From Lentisphaera araneosa HTCC2155 (lineage in GTDB: Bacteria > Verrucomicrobiota > Lentisphaeria > Lentisphaerales > Lentisphaeraceae): a stretch of DNA of 64,000 nt. Each line of letters begins with the position of its first letter. Positions within the stretch are counted from its first letter, which is position 1. A program made the translations under genes and the position numbers. The stretch spans positions 124,001 through 188,000 of the forward strand of contig NZ_ABCK01000008.1 of the NCBI RefSeq assembly GCF_000170755.1. Direction: 5' to 3'. The notes below the pieces were generated by a model. It worked only from the letters and a program-made list of their open reading frames with translations, made no database searches and had not been told where the DNA came from. This document shows, in pieces, positions 1 to 8,791 of this stretch.

Positions 1-1
1 A

Positions 2-268
2 ATAACCGCCTACGATTACTCTGTGTATGGTGGCTTGGATGGTGAGCTTGTTCACATTTCTGCTGACACTCACACAGACGAAAGCACGGGTGCACCATTC
101 TATAAAGTCCTCGTTGAGACCGAAAAGAACTACTTAATGGAAGAAAATAACAAAGTTATTCCAGGAATGACGGCTCAGTTAGATATTTTGACGGGAAAAC
201 GTTCAGTCTTGAACTATTTTATCTCTCCCATTTATAATGCACAAAGCACGGTATTTACTGAACGATGA
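2..268 (+). CDS. HlyD-family type I secretion membrane fusion protein (C-terminal part)
   Basis: Only the last 88 codons are in the window; the frame is open to the left edge, so the gene starts outside it. The visible part begins ITAYDYSVYGGL and continues with a beta-rich stretch ending in PGMTAQLDILTGKRSVL. This is the usual C-terminal signature of HlyD/LapC-type periplasmic adaptors, which link an inner-membrane ABC exporter to an outer-membrane TolC channel. The stop codon overlaps the start of the TolC-like gene (ATGA), so the two are translationally coupled. The ABC ATPase/permease is expected just upstream but cannot be seen. Family assignment is firm; the exported substrate is unknown. 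Confidence 0.9.
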   Translation: MTAYDYSVYGGLDGELVHISADTHTDESTGAPFYKVLVETEKNYLMEENNKVIPGMTAQLDILTGKRSVLNYFISPIYNAQSTVFTER

Positions 269-1638
269 AACTATTCTACAACTTTTTAATCTCTACAGCA
301 ATTTTGACATCTCTGATTGCTGATGATGCAGAGCAGGCAACTGATCCCCAACAAGATGGGGTGAAGTATGAAAACAACACTCTGCAATACGCACTACACA
401 AGGCGCATGTGAGTCATCCTGAACTCAAGACACAAAAATATACTGTAGATGCGTCAAAATATACTTATCAATCTTCCAAAGGAGCTTGGTTGCCAACCTT
501 AGACGTCAGTACAAGCATTGGTCCAGAAAGAAATGTTGACCGAATCACGACAGTGAATGGAAGGCAAAAGGGGACTGAAGATGAAATTTATGAGCTCTAT
601 CAAGCTAGGGTGCGTCAAGTGCTTTTTGATGGAGGCTTGAGAGATAGTCTAATTGACCAAAGTCATGAGCAATTATCTCAATCAAGAAATACCTACGATG
701 AAACGAGAGAAGGCATTAGTTTCTCTGTGATTTCAGCTTACGTAGAAATTTTACGTCAAAGTAAGTTGGTTGTTTTATCTGAAGATAACTTTAACCGACA
801 TAAAGATCTTTATGAAAAAGTAAAGAAACGCTTTGATTTGAAGCGTGAAACAAAAGTGTCTTTAGCTCAAGCACAATCAAGATTGCTAAGATCAGAAAAT
901 GCCATTATTCAAGCAAAGCACAGCCTGAAGCAGGCTAAGGTTGCCTATAGACAGTTAGTGGGTGAAAATCCTCCAGGAACTTTGGTCGATGTGAGGTTAG
1001 TAGATTTTAAAATGGAAGAAAGTCTCTTTGATGCCTTTAGTATTTCTGAAAATCACCCTGCTTTATTGAGAGCGGGTAGTCAAATCACAGAAGCAAGAGC
1101 GGGCATACAAGGAGCCAAGTCACGATTTGCACCTGAAGTTGCCTTAGAAGCTAATGCGTTTTATGATCGTTATGCGAGCGGGATAGATGCCGAGAATGAA
1201 GAATATAACTTATTACTGACCGCTAACTGGAATCTCTTTAATGGTTTTCAAGATAAAAGAAATTATCAAGCCTCTATCAGTAGACTTTATGCTTCGACAA
1301 ATAGTAAGGATGCAGTAAAAATACAGATTTTTGAGAATGTTGAAGATTCTTGGATCGAAATTTCTAAGTTAAAAAGGAATGTCACTATTCTTAAGGAACA
1401 AAAAGAATTGGCTCAATACACAGCAGATGGTTATGTCGAGCAATATGATAAATCGAGTCGTAGCCTTTTCGATGTTTTGAATACTCAAACAGATGCATTT
1501 AACTCAGAGACTGCGTACATCTCAGCTATATATGATGAAGTTGTAGCTTTTGCGCGCTTAGGTTTCTTTATGGGAGACCTTTCTCAACGAGTTGTGGGCT
1601 ATAAATTTGATAAAGAACTATACTTAAAACAAAAATAA
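265..1638 (+). CDS. TolC-family outer membrane efflux/secretion channel
   Basis: Encodes a 457-residue outer-membrane channel of the TolC family, the exit duct of type I secretion. An N-terminal signal peptide of about 19 residues ends near SLIADDAEQ. The remainder shows the two-fold TolC repeat: long heptad-like helices (around 130-230 and 330-440) separated by short strands such as YQARVRQVLFDGG and LLLTANWNLFNGF, with the usual aromatic-X-LF(D/N)G turn in each half. It overlaps the adaptor gene by 4 bases and is followed 14 bases later by a small gene. Together with the adaptor it argues for protein rather than drug export. Length is normal for the family. Confidence 0.93.
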   Translation: MKLFYNFLISTAILTSLIADDAEQATDPQQDGVKYENNTLQYALHKAHVSHPELKTQKYTVDASKYTYQSSKGAWLPTLDVSTSIGPERNVDRITTVNGRQKGTEDEIYELYQARVRQVLFDGGLRDSLIDQSHEQLSQSRNTYDETREGISFSVISAYVEILRQSKLVVLSEDNFNRHKDLYEKVKKRFDLKRETKVSLAQAQSRLLRSENAIIQAKHSLKQAKVAYRQLVGENPPGTLVDVRLVDFKMEESLFDAFSISENHPALLRAGSQITEARAGIQGAKSRFAPEVALEANAFYDRYASGIDAENEEYNLLLTANWNLFNGFQDKRNYQASISRLYASTNSKDAVKIQIFENVEDSWIEISKLKRNVTILKEQKELAQYTADGYVEQYDKSSRSLFDVLNTQTDAFNSETAYISAIYDEVVAFARLGFFMGDLSQRVVGYKFDKELYLKQK

Positions 1639-1652
1639 TTAGGAGAAAAATT

Positions 1653-1922
1653 ATGAGTGTAAATTATGTAGATGGCATTTCAAATGTTGCTTCAATTTCT
1701 GGTAACGTACGTATGGATTTATTCCGCTATCAGTTAGATAAAGATGCTGAGGGTGGAAAAAAAGCTGAAGAAGTTGAGCAGCTTATTATGTCTCACGAAG
1801 GCTTTCTTGATAGCTATAAAAAAATGACGGTTATCTTCAACGCTCTTGCGAGCAAAGGTGTTTACAAAGTAAAGCCTAATGAAGATGCTGAAGAAAGTAA
1901 AGAAGAGAAAAAAGAAGCTTAA
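1653..1922 (+). CDS. Small acidic protein downstream of the type I secretion genes
   Basis: Encodes 89 residues that I do not recognise. AGGAG lies 8 bases before the ATG. No signal peptide or membrane segment is apparent. The first two thirds look folded and partly helical (GNVRMDLFRYQLDKDAEGG, then EEVEQLIMSHEGFLDSYKKM); the last 20 residues are a low-complexity Glu/Lys tail. It follows the TolC-like gene by 14 bases and ends just before a strong terminator, so it is the last gene of the secretion operon. It could be an accessory factor of the exporter or a small cargo. No function is claimed. Confidence 0.8.
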   Translation: MSVNYVDGISNVASISGNVRMDLFRYQLDKDAEGGKKAEEVEQLIMSHEGFLDSYKKMTVIFNALASKGVYKVKPNEDAEESKEEKKEA

Positions 1923-1943
1923 TTCTTTATCTTCAATACTTTG

Positions 1944-1978
1944 AAAAAAGCCTAGTGAATTCTCACTAGGCTTTTTTT
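1944..1978. terminator. Strong intrinsic terminator, probably bidirectional
   Basis: A perfect 15-bp stem has left arm AAAAAAGCCTAGTGA, loop ATTC and right arm TCACTAGGCTTTTTT, followed by further T. The arms begin with A-runs, so each strand ends in a U-tract. It lies between the secretion operon (plus) and the convergent serine hydrolase gene (minus) and can serve both. Confidence 0.93.
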
Positions 1979-1989
1979 GTAAAGAGTTT

Positions 1990-3171
1990 TTACTTTACAA
2001 AAGCGGGGATGATATTTTCAGGTGCTTTACTTAGCATAGATCCCATGCCCTTGTTGTGAGCCGTACTGACAATAATTAGTTCGAGTTTAGGGAACATGAG
2101 AATAAATTGTCCACCGGCGCCTCGTCCTGAAATACAGTGGTAGCTCTTGTCGCCAACTTTTGCTTGATGGCCCCACCAAAAGTAGCCGTAAGTACGATGT
2201 TCATTAACGTCAATGGGGCTTATGGCGACTTCGATAAATTCTTTTGGGATTAAGTCTTTCCCTTGCCATTGACCTTGATCCATGATCAGTAAACCCATTT
2301 TGAGCATGTCTCTCGAACGCCAGCTCGAACCAGCCGCAGATTTAGGTGAACCACTTAAATCATCTTGCCAGGCATAGTTGCTAATGCCCATAGGAGCGAG
2401 GAGCTCATTTTTGATAAAATCTTTAGCTGAACCAGGGACGACGGCTTCTAAAACTTGCATGGCCATAGAGGGGTCCGAGCCTTGGTATTTAAAGCTTTTA
2501 TTTTTCATGGGACTACTGAGTTCCATGTATGTTTGAATTTGTCCCTGGCCCTTGAGGCTATGGGGATTTGTTTTAATAAATTCTTGGGCACGCTTTTTCT
2601 CCACTCGAATACCAGAGCGCATACTCATGGCTTCGTGCAGCGTGATCTTTTTGGTGCCCTCGGCTAAATTTGTTTGATTAATATCTTTTAAGAAGCTAAT
2701 AACGGGTTTGTGAAGGTCATCCATCGTCATATAGCCAAGTTGTATGGCTCTGCCAATCGCCATGGCAGTATAGGATTTGGTAATCGACATTTGGTAATGA
2801 GGGTAGTTGCTACGTCCACGCTTGTAATAAGATTCTAAGAGTAGCTTTCCTTTGTAGGAAATAAGTAGGCTATCAGTATTATTATGCTTATTATCAATGA
2901 TTTCTTGAGTGAATCTAAGGATGTCTTCTTTGTTGCCACCATCAACGCCTAGCTCGCCTACGGTGATGCCATCATTTTTATCTTCAGCTTGAGTACTGAT
3001 AAAAGCCTTTTCGAGGTAGGGAATCTTTTTTTCCAAAGTATAGGATATGTCTTTGGCATTTAAGTCGGTGACTTCTGGTGCGAGGCCGTTGCTATTATCG
3101 GCTTGGAGTAAAAGGCCTCCTATGGATACGAGGCAGAAAACGAATTTATTTGTGCTTGATCTGAACTTCAT
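1990..3171 (-). CDS. Secreted serine hydrolase of the beta-lactamase/class C family
   Basis: Encodes 393 residues with an N-terminal signal peptide (roughly 1-25, hydrophobic FVFCLVSIGGLLL). The class C beta-lactamase/DD-peptidase active-site tetrad SxxK is present as S129-ITK132. A downstream YGYFWWG segment and a C-terminal GRGAGGQFI stretch match the rest of the fold. This family hydrolyses esters or peptides such as muropeptide or D-amino-acid bonds; classical antibiotic resistance is not implied. The gene has its own RBS (AAGGATTCAC before ATG) and is monocistronic, convergent with the secretion operon. Exact substrate unknown. Confidence 0.88.
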   Translation of the reverse strand: MKFRSSTNKFVFCLVSIGGLLLQADNSNGLAPEVTDLNAKDISYTLEKKIPYLEKAFISTQAEDKNDGITVGELGVDGGNKEDILRFTQEIIDNKHNNTDSLLISYKGKLLLESYYKRGRSNYPHYQMSITKSYTAMAIGRAIQLGYMTMDDLHKPVISFLKDINQTNLAEGTKKITLHEAMSMRSGIRVEKKRAQEFIKTNPHSLKGQGQIQTYMELSSPMKNKSFKYQGSDPSMAMQVLEAVVPGSAKDFIKNELLAPMGISNYAWQDDLSGSPKSAAGSSWRSRDMLKMGLLIMDQGQWQGKDLIPKEFIEVAISPIDVNEHRTYGYFWWGHQAKVGDKSYHCISGRGAGGQFILMFPKLELIIVSTAHNKGMGSMLSKAPENIIPAFVK

Positions 3172-3360
3172 GTGAATCCTTTATCTTGTCATGTTTATTA
3201 CACTACGCTTTAAAAGACTGAAATATAACAATCAGGATGAGAAGATCTGCAATTTTGGTCTTTGGGCGTGATTTTTCTTTTCGTGCTTAGCGGCTTGACT
3301 TAGTTGCTGTTTTTGCGAAGCCCGCTATTTTTAGGTAAATTTTTTAGGAGCTTATTCGTC

Positions 3361-6237
3361 GTGTTAGCAAAGTTAAAAGAGTCCTTGCAGGCAGAACTCT
3401 ATTGGGATGATACGCTACGTACTCTTTATGCAACGGATGCTTCCGCTTATAAAGAAATGCCTTTAGCGGTTTGTTTCCCAAAAGACTCCCAAGATCTTCA
3501 GGCGCTTATTTTATTTGCAAAGTCTAATAACTTGAGTTTAATTCCACGAACTGCAGGGACTTCTTTGGCAGGGCAGGTTGTCGGTTCCGGTATTGTAGTT
3601 GATGTGTCAAAATATTTTACTGAGATTATTGAAGTTGACATTGAGCAATCTTTTGTACGTGTTCAGCCGGGTGTTGTACGCAATGAACTCAATAAAGATT
3701 TAGAGTCCTTAGGCTACTTATTCGGCCCAATCACCTCTACGGCAAATAGGGCGATGATTGGCGGTATGTTGGGGAATAACTCTTGTGGTCAAAATTCCTT
3801 GCGCTACGGAAGTGTTCGCGATAAGCTTATTTCAGTCAAGGGTTTTTTGAGCGATGGCTCAGAAGTGGTCTTTAAAAATCTATCCCCCGATGAGCTCAGC
3901 GCTAAATTGACTTTGGAAAGCCTAGAAGGAGAAATTTACAGAGAGCTTTATTCGATTTTAAGTGAATATAAATCGGAGATTGTGGAAGCCTATCCTTACC
4001 CTGAAATTCATCGTCGTAATACGGGGTATTGTTTAGATCTTTTAGCAGCGATGGATCCATTCTCCAATGAAGGCAAAAAGTTTAATATGGCAAAATTGAT
4101 TGCGGGTTCCGAGGGGACCTTATTTTTTGCTACAGAGATATGCCTTGAGATAGAACCTTTGCCTCCCAAATTTCGAGCTTTGCTATGTCCGCATTTTGAT
4201 TCAATTGATAAGGCTTTAGAAGCGAATGTTTTAACTTTAAAGTATCAGCCCATGGCAGTGGAGCTCATGGATCGCTACATTTTGGAATGTACTGCGGGCA
4301 ATCGACTCTATAAAGACTTGCGCTTTTTTGTTAAAGGTGATCCCGATGCGGTGCTTATGGTCGAATTGGATTCGGACTCTGAAGAGGGGGTGAAGAGCAA
4401 AATAGAAGAATTGACGGATGAGTTTAAAAGCCTTGCTTTATGTAATGATATATATTTAGTTAAACAGGAGGATATCGCGAAAGTTTGGGCCTTGAGAAGT
4501 GCAGGCTTGGGGCTTCTTTCTAATGTCCCTGGGGATGCCAAGGCAGTTCCAGTAATTGAAGATACCTGTGTAAGGGTTGAAGATCTTCCTCAGTATATCA
4601 AAGAATTCAATCAAATTCTCGATGAGCACAATTTATATTGCGTCCATTATGCTCACGCCGGTTCAGGCGAGTTGCATCTACGTCCTATTATTGATTTAAA
4701 AACTAGTAAGGGCCATGCCCAATTTAGAGCGATTGCCGAAGATATTGTTGACTTACTGAAAAAATACCGTGGTTCCTTGAGTGGTGAACATGGGGACGGT
4801 CGTTTACGAGGGGAGTTTATTGAGGCTATGTTGGGGTCTGAGGTTTACCAACTCTTGGGAAGGGTAAAAAAAGTCTTTGATCCCCAAGGGGTGTTTAATC
4901 CGGGCAAGATTGTGCAAACCGCACCAATGGATGAAGCCCTGCGTTTTGAGGCAGGGACTTTGACCCCTGATTTCGAAACCATGTATGATTTTTCTCATGA
5001 GCAGGGTTATTTAAGGGCAGCTGAGTTCTGTAATGGCTCAGGAGATTGTCGGAAATCATCTCTCATGGGCGGCACGATGTGTCCTTCTTATATGGCAGAG
5101 AAAGAGGAGAAATACACAACTCGGGCACGAGCCAATATCTTGCGTGAGTACTTGCGCAAGCCTTTCGATAAAAGTGCTTTTGAACATGAAGAAATAAAAG
5201 AAGTTCTTGATACTTGCTTATCTTGTAAGGGCTGTAAATCAGAGTGCCCTTCAAATGTGGATATGGCGAAATTGAAATCAGAGTTTTTATATCAATATTA
5301 CAAAGTTAAAGAAGTGCCCTTACGTACGAGGCTGATTGCGTATTCCGCAAAAATTGCTGACTTAGGGGCTTATGCACCGAGGCTGTTTAATTTTTTGAAT
5401 CAGAGCTCAGCGATGAAAAAGTTTTTGCGAATCTCGCAAAAGCGCCCGACACCTCAGCTATCACTCAATTCATTTAGGTCTTGGTTTCGAACTCATCCGC
5501 AAGAAGCTTTGTCAAAAAAAGTTTATCTCTTTGTGGATGAGCTCAGTAAAAACTACGATAGTGATCTGTTAATTAAGGCCGTTAAGCTACTCAATAAACT
5601 CGGTTATGTGGTCATGTGCCCTGATCATGAAGAGAGTGGTCGTGCAGCTTTTTCTAAAGGTTTTTTAGATCACGGCCGTGCTTGCGCAGAGAGAAACGTG
5701 GAAGTTTTTTCACGTTTAGTAGATGAAGAAAGTCCGCTTATTGGCATTGAACCATCGACACTTTTGTGTTTTCGCGATGAGTACATAGATATTCTGCGTG
5801 GTGATATGAAAAAGCAGGCGCAAAAATTGGCAAAAAACGCTTTTTTACTCGATGAGTTTTTAGCTAAGAATAGTTCAAACTTATCTCAGCAATTGTTTAC
5901 TGATAAGTCTCAGCGAATCGATGTGCATGTGCATTGCTTTCAAAAATCTTTAGCGCAAGCATCGACCTTAGCTACAGCTTTAAGCATCCCGCGTAATTAT
6001 AGCGTTAAGCTAATTGATTCAGGCTGTTGCGGTATGGCAGGCTCCTTTGCTTATGAAGAAGAGCATGAAGAGATGTCCGAAAAAATAGCGAATTTAAGTT
6101 TAATACCCCATATTAATCAAGTTAAACAAGAAGTGCTTATCGTGGCTTCTGGAACGAGTTGTCGCCATCAGATCAATGATCTATCAAAACGCGAGGCTTT
6201 ACATCCAGTGGAAATTCTCTATGATGCACTCACTTAA
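3361..6237 (+). CDS. FAD-binding and Fe-S-binding 2-hydroxyacid dehydrogenase (YdiJ-like)
   Basis: A large flavo-iron-sulfur protein of the glycolate oxidase/D-lactate/D-2-hydroxyglutarate dehydrogenase group. Order: FAD_binding_4 domain (PRTAGTSLAGQ and GGMLGNNSCGQ), FAD-oxidase C-terminal domain ending HGDGRLRGEF, a cysteine-rich ferredoxin-like part (CNGSGDC...MCPSY; then CLSCKGCKSECPSN), and a C-terminal CCG-type motif in DSGCCGMAGSF. It resembles the single-chain E. coli YdiJ arrangement and likely passes electrons to a membrane carrier. I prefer the GTG at 3361 (about 958 residues) because AGGAG lies 10 bases upstream; a TTG at 3304 would add 19 hydrophobic, atypical residues. Monocistronic, convergent with trmO. 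Confidence 0.9.
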   Translation: MLAKLKESLQAELYWDDTLRTLYATDASAYKEMPLAVCFPKDSQDLQALILFAKSNNLSLIPRTAGTSLAGQVVGSGIVVDVSKYFTEIIEVDIEQSFVRVQPGVVRNELNKDLESLGYLFGPITSTANRAMIGGMLGNNSCGQNSLRYGSVRDKLISVKGFLSDGSEVVFKNLSPDELSAKLTLESLEGEIYRELYSILSEYKSEIVEAYPYPEIHRRNTGYCLDLLAAMDPFSNEGKKFNMAKLIAGSEGTLFFATEICLEIEPLPPKFRALLCPHFDSIDKALEANVLTLKYQPMAVELMDRYILECTAGNRLYKDLRFFVKGDPDAVLMVELDSDSEEGVKSKIEELTDEFKSLALCNDIYLVKQEDIAKVWALRSAGLGLLSNVPGDAKAVPVIEDTCVRVEDLPQYIKEFNQILDEHNLYCVHYAHAGSGELHLRPIIDLKTSKGHAQFRAIAEDIVDLLKKYRGSLSGEHGDGRLRGEFIEAMLGSEVYQLLGRVKKVFDPQGVFNPGKIVQTAPMDEALRFEAGTLTPDFETMYDFSHEQGYLRAAEFCNGSGDCRKSSLMGGTMCPSYMAEKEEKYTTRARANILREYLRKPFDKSAFEHEEIKEVLDTCLSCKGCKSECPSNVDMAKLKSEFLYQYYKVKEVPLRTRLIAYSAKIADLGAYAPRLFNFLNQSSAMKKFLRISQKRPTPQLSLNSFRSWFRTHPQEALSKKVYLFVDELSKNYDSDLLIKAVKLLNKLGYVVMCPDHEESGRAAFSKGFLDHGRACAERNVEVFSRLVDEESPLIGIEPSTLLCFRDEYIDILRGDMKKQAQKLAKNAFLLDEFLAKNSSNLSQQLFTDKSQRIDVHVHCFQKSLAQASTLATALSIPRNYSVKLIDSGCCGMAGSFAYEEEHEEMSEKIANLSLIPHINQVKQEVLIVASGTSCRHQINDLSKREALHPVEILYDALT

Positions 6238-6257
6238 TATGGTAATGTTACTTTAAA

Positions 6258-7019
6258 TCAAGCGAAAATTTCTGTGAAACTTCGATGCTCGCCCATGTCC
6301 TGCCATTTGGAATCAGTATCACTATTTAAGGTCTCGGCATCATAGCCCGAATAGATTTTATCTATGTGAATGGCTTGCTCATTTTGATAACATCGCAAAC
6401 GCCAGCTTTTACAGGCCAGTTCAAATTTTTGATCATCGAGTTTTTTGATGCGGTCTCGGCTGGGGCGAATACCTGCCGAAAGGATCTGACTCGCTAAGCG
6501 CTTGATTTGCCATTGAGAATGTTGCTCCAGCCACTGGATTTGTTCATAGGCTGCGTCTTCCCAAAGCACGTCAAAATGTTGGTGGTTTTCCACTTCGTCT
6601 AACCAACCTGCCGCAGAATTTTCAAATGAATCGGCAAAAGGGATGTAGGGTTTGATATCGAAAATGGGGGTTTGATCAATAAGATCGTGTCCACTGATCT
6701 TTAAAGTATTGCCTTTAACTTCAAGGAGTTTAACACAGGAGAGGCCGATGGGGTTAGGGCGATGGGGGCTGCGTGTGGCTAAGACAGAGATTTTTTTATC
6801 GCCTCTGGGGGGGAAGACTTTTCGCTTCCAGCCCTCGCTTAGATGAAAGTGAAAGACCAACCAGAGGCGCTCAATCCCTTTGAGGTCTTCTATAGCCTGT
6901 GACATATCTTGAGTAAAAATGATTTCTGCTTCGAGTTCTCTAAGGGAGCCTTGGCTAGGGAGTTCGTAGAGCTCGCTGGAATTGCAGTGTAGGAAAGCGA
7001 TCGGCTCGAGTTCCATCAT
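6258..7019 (-). CDS. trmO: tRNA (N6-threonylcarbamoyladenosine37-N6)-methyltransferase TrmO
   Basis: Encodes 253 residues of the TsaA/YaeB (UPF0066) beta-barrel methyltransferase family, which N6-methylates t6A at position 37 of certain tRNAs using SAM. The family signature is plain: LATRSPHRPNPIGLS around residues 82-96, followed by SGHDLIDQTPIFDIKPYIPFADS. N-terminal barrel and C-terminal domain are both present and total length is near the 235 of E. coli. It is the last gene of a three-gene minus-strand operon and overlaps the upstream gene by 4 bases (ATGA). Assignment is strong. Confidence 0.93.
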   Translation of the reverse strand: MMELEPIAFLHCNSSELYELPSQGSLRELEAEIIFTQDMSQAIEDLKGIERLWLVFHFHLSEGWKRKVFPPRGDKKISVLATRSPHRPNPIGLSCVKLLEVKGNTLKISGHDLIDQTPIFDIKPYIPFADSFENSAAGWLDEVENHQHFDVLWEDAAYEQIQWLEQHSQWQIKRLASQILSAGIRPSRDRIKKLDDQKFELACKSWRLRCYQNEQAIHIDKIYSGYDAETLNSDTDSKWQDMGEHRSFTEIFA

Positions 7020-8791
7020 TGTTGTGATTCGATCATTTTTTGGAGCTTATCTTTGTGCTGAGGGAAGCGTTTCTCGAAGTTTTTGCGACTTGCATTTAAA
7101 ATCCGATTAAAAGCAGGGATTTGTCGACCTTCACTAAACTTTTTCATTTTAGTTTGATAGTTTTCATGGAGGGTTTTTGCCATCAGAAAAAATTGTGTGG
7201 AGCTTTGTTCAAATTCATCGCCATAAAGCAGCAGTGTCATCGAGCGTTGTAAGAGATTATGGATGCCGTAGAGAACCTCGTTTTCGTCTGAGCTTTGGTA
7301 GAGTTCGAGAAACATTTTACTCACAAAGCTATCGATGTCTGGCGGATTTTTGATGTTTTGAAACTTAATGAGCTCTTTGAGGTAAGCTTGGGATTTTTTC
7401 TTATCTCCTCTCATGTACAAGGCTAAAATGGCTTCTTTTAAGAAGTTGCCATAGCCAGATTTGAACGAGCTTGATTTAGTCTTGTTAATGGCTTCTAGAT
7501 TTAACCTTTTAACCACATCAGCGAGCTTGAGGTTATTTGTCCAATCAATAGATAGTTTGTCGCCATCGCGGTATTCAAGAAGCTTTCCTCCTTGGAAGGC
7601 TGAGTAGAGACTTTGGACAATCATACGTTCACATTTGACCGAGAGTTCAGTGTGACCAGATTGTTTACCTCGCCAAGCCCAATAAATGGCATGAGCTTGT
7701 GGTAGGTGCCAATCAAGATCGGGGCTAATTTCCTTTTCGACTTCTAGAGCAATAGATGGGATGATGCGGTAGTGTTGTTCAGACCAACGACGCTTGAGGA
7801 AGTTTGAAATGAATTGCAAAGTGATTGATCGCGTTTTTGGTTGCAGTTGATTGAAGCTTTCTGCGAAGGCTTGAGGTAGTTTTCCCGAACGACGATAAAA
7901 GGCTTCTACCTTGCTCCAGTCACTTAAGTTCTCATTCATTTTCATGAAGTGATCTTTAAAGAGCGTGATGTCACTTAGAGCTAGTTGTAGCGTGCTAAAT
8001 TCTAGAGGAGCTTCATGACTCGCTTTGGCGTATTGACTTAAGATTTCAAGTTGTTCTTCTGTTATGACTTTTTGAAGAGCTTTGGGCAGATCGCGGCCAT
8101 TGGCAACATCCTCTAAGAGTTGTTTGAGGTTATTGTTGAGTAAATAACTCGTGGCTTGACGAAGACCTGCTTTTTCTAATTTATCGCCGAGGATTAAGGG
8201 GTTGGTATAGAGTTCATCCATGGCTTTCCAGTCGGGTTTCTTGCCATAAATTTTTTGCATTTCGATTGCCCATTGAATCTTATAATAGCGATTGGCATCA
8301 TCGAGATTCTTGTCGATTTTATGGCTGAAAAGCCATCCGAGTTCGTGGTAGAGTTCGGGGTCATTATTGTTGTACTGCATGGCTTCATCACGAATTAAAG
8401 AGATGCCTCTTTGAACCCAGTGCCACCTTTCGGTAGGATCTTCAACGGTTACAGAAATGTTGTAAGCCATATTCCAGGCAAGGTGATTGACTGCTGTGGT
8501 ATAGCGAGGTTGTAAAACTGTAATCAGTTTGGCAATTTGGTACGATTCATGGAAGCGTAGTTCCTCTTGGTTTTTAATATTTCGAATCCAAAGCCAGTTG
8601 GCCATGAGCCCACGAAAGCTACCCAGTGCTACAGTGGTGAAGACAATTTCTGGTGGAGCATCTTTCAAGACCACATCATCATTGAGTTTGTGTTTCTGAC
8701 GAAGCTCGCTGAGTTGACCGATGGAGATATGGGCCATGAACAAGGCGCAAGCCATTACGATAAGGCATATGGGGTAAGTTTTTTTATTCAT
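7016..8791 (-). CDS. Membrane-anchored helical-repeat protein of unknown function
   Basis: Encodes 591 residues. One N-terminal membrane segment (about 5-24) is followed by a long, mostly helical, tryptophan- and tyrosine-rich soluble part that looks like TPR/solenoid repeats (for example AKLITVLQPRYTTAVNHLAW and NNDPELYHELGWLFSHKI). A conserved-looking block near residues 45-75 reads TTVALGSFRGLMANWLW. I do not recognise a catalytic motif. It overlaps both neighbours by 4 bases, the ABC-2 permease upstream and trmO downstream, so it is translationally coupled to the permease and probably works with it at the inner membrane. Function not assigned. Confidence 0.82.
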   Translation of the reverse strand: MNKKTYPICLIVMACALFMAHISIGQLSELRQKHKLNDDVVLKDAPPEIVFTTVALGSFRGLMANWLWIRNIKNQEELRFHESYQIAKLITVLQPRYTTAVNHLAWNMAYNISVTVEDPTERWHWVQRGISLIRDEAMQYNNNDPELYHELGWLFSHKIDKNLDDANRYYKIQWAIEMQKIYGKKPDWKAMDELYTNPLILGDKLEKAGLRQATSYLLNNNLKQLLEDVANGRDLPKALQKVITEEQLEILSQYAKASHEAPLEFSTLQLALSDITLFKDHFMKMNENLSDWSKVEAFYRRSGKLPQAFAESFNQLQPKTRSITLQFISNFLKRRWSEQHYRIIPSIALEVEKEISPDLDWHLPQAHAIYWAWRGKQSGHTELSVKCERMIVQSLYSAFQGGKLLEYRDGDKLSIDWTNNLKLADVVKRLNLEAINKTKSSSFKSGYGNFLKEAILALYMRGDKKKSQAYLKELIKFQNIKNPPDIDSFVSKMFLELYQSSDENEVLYGIHNLLQRSMTLLLYGDEFEQSSTQFFLMAKTLHENYQTKMKKFSEGRQIPAFNRILNASRKNFEKRFPQHKDKLQKMIESQQ

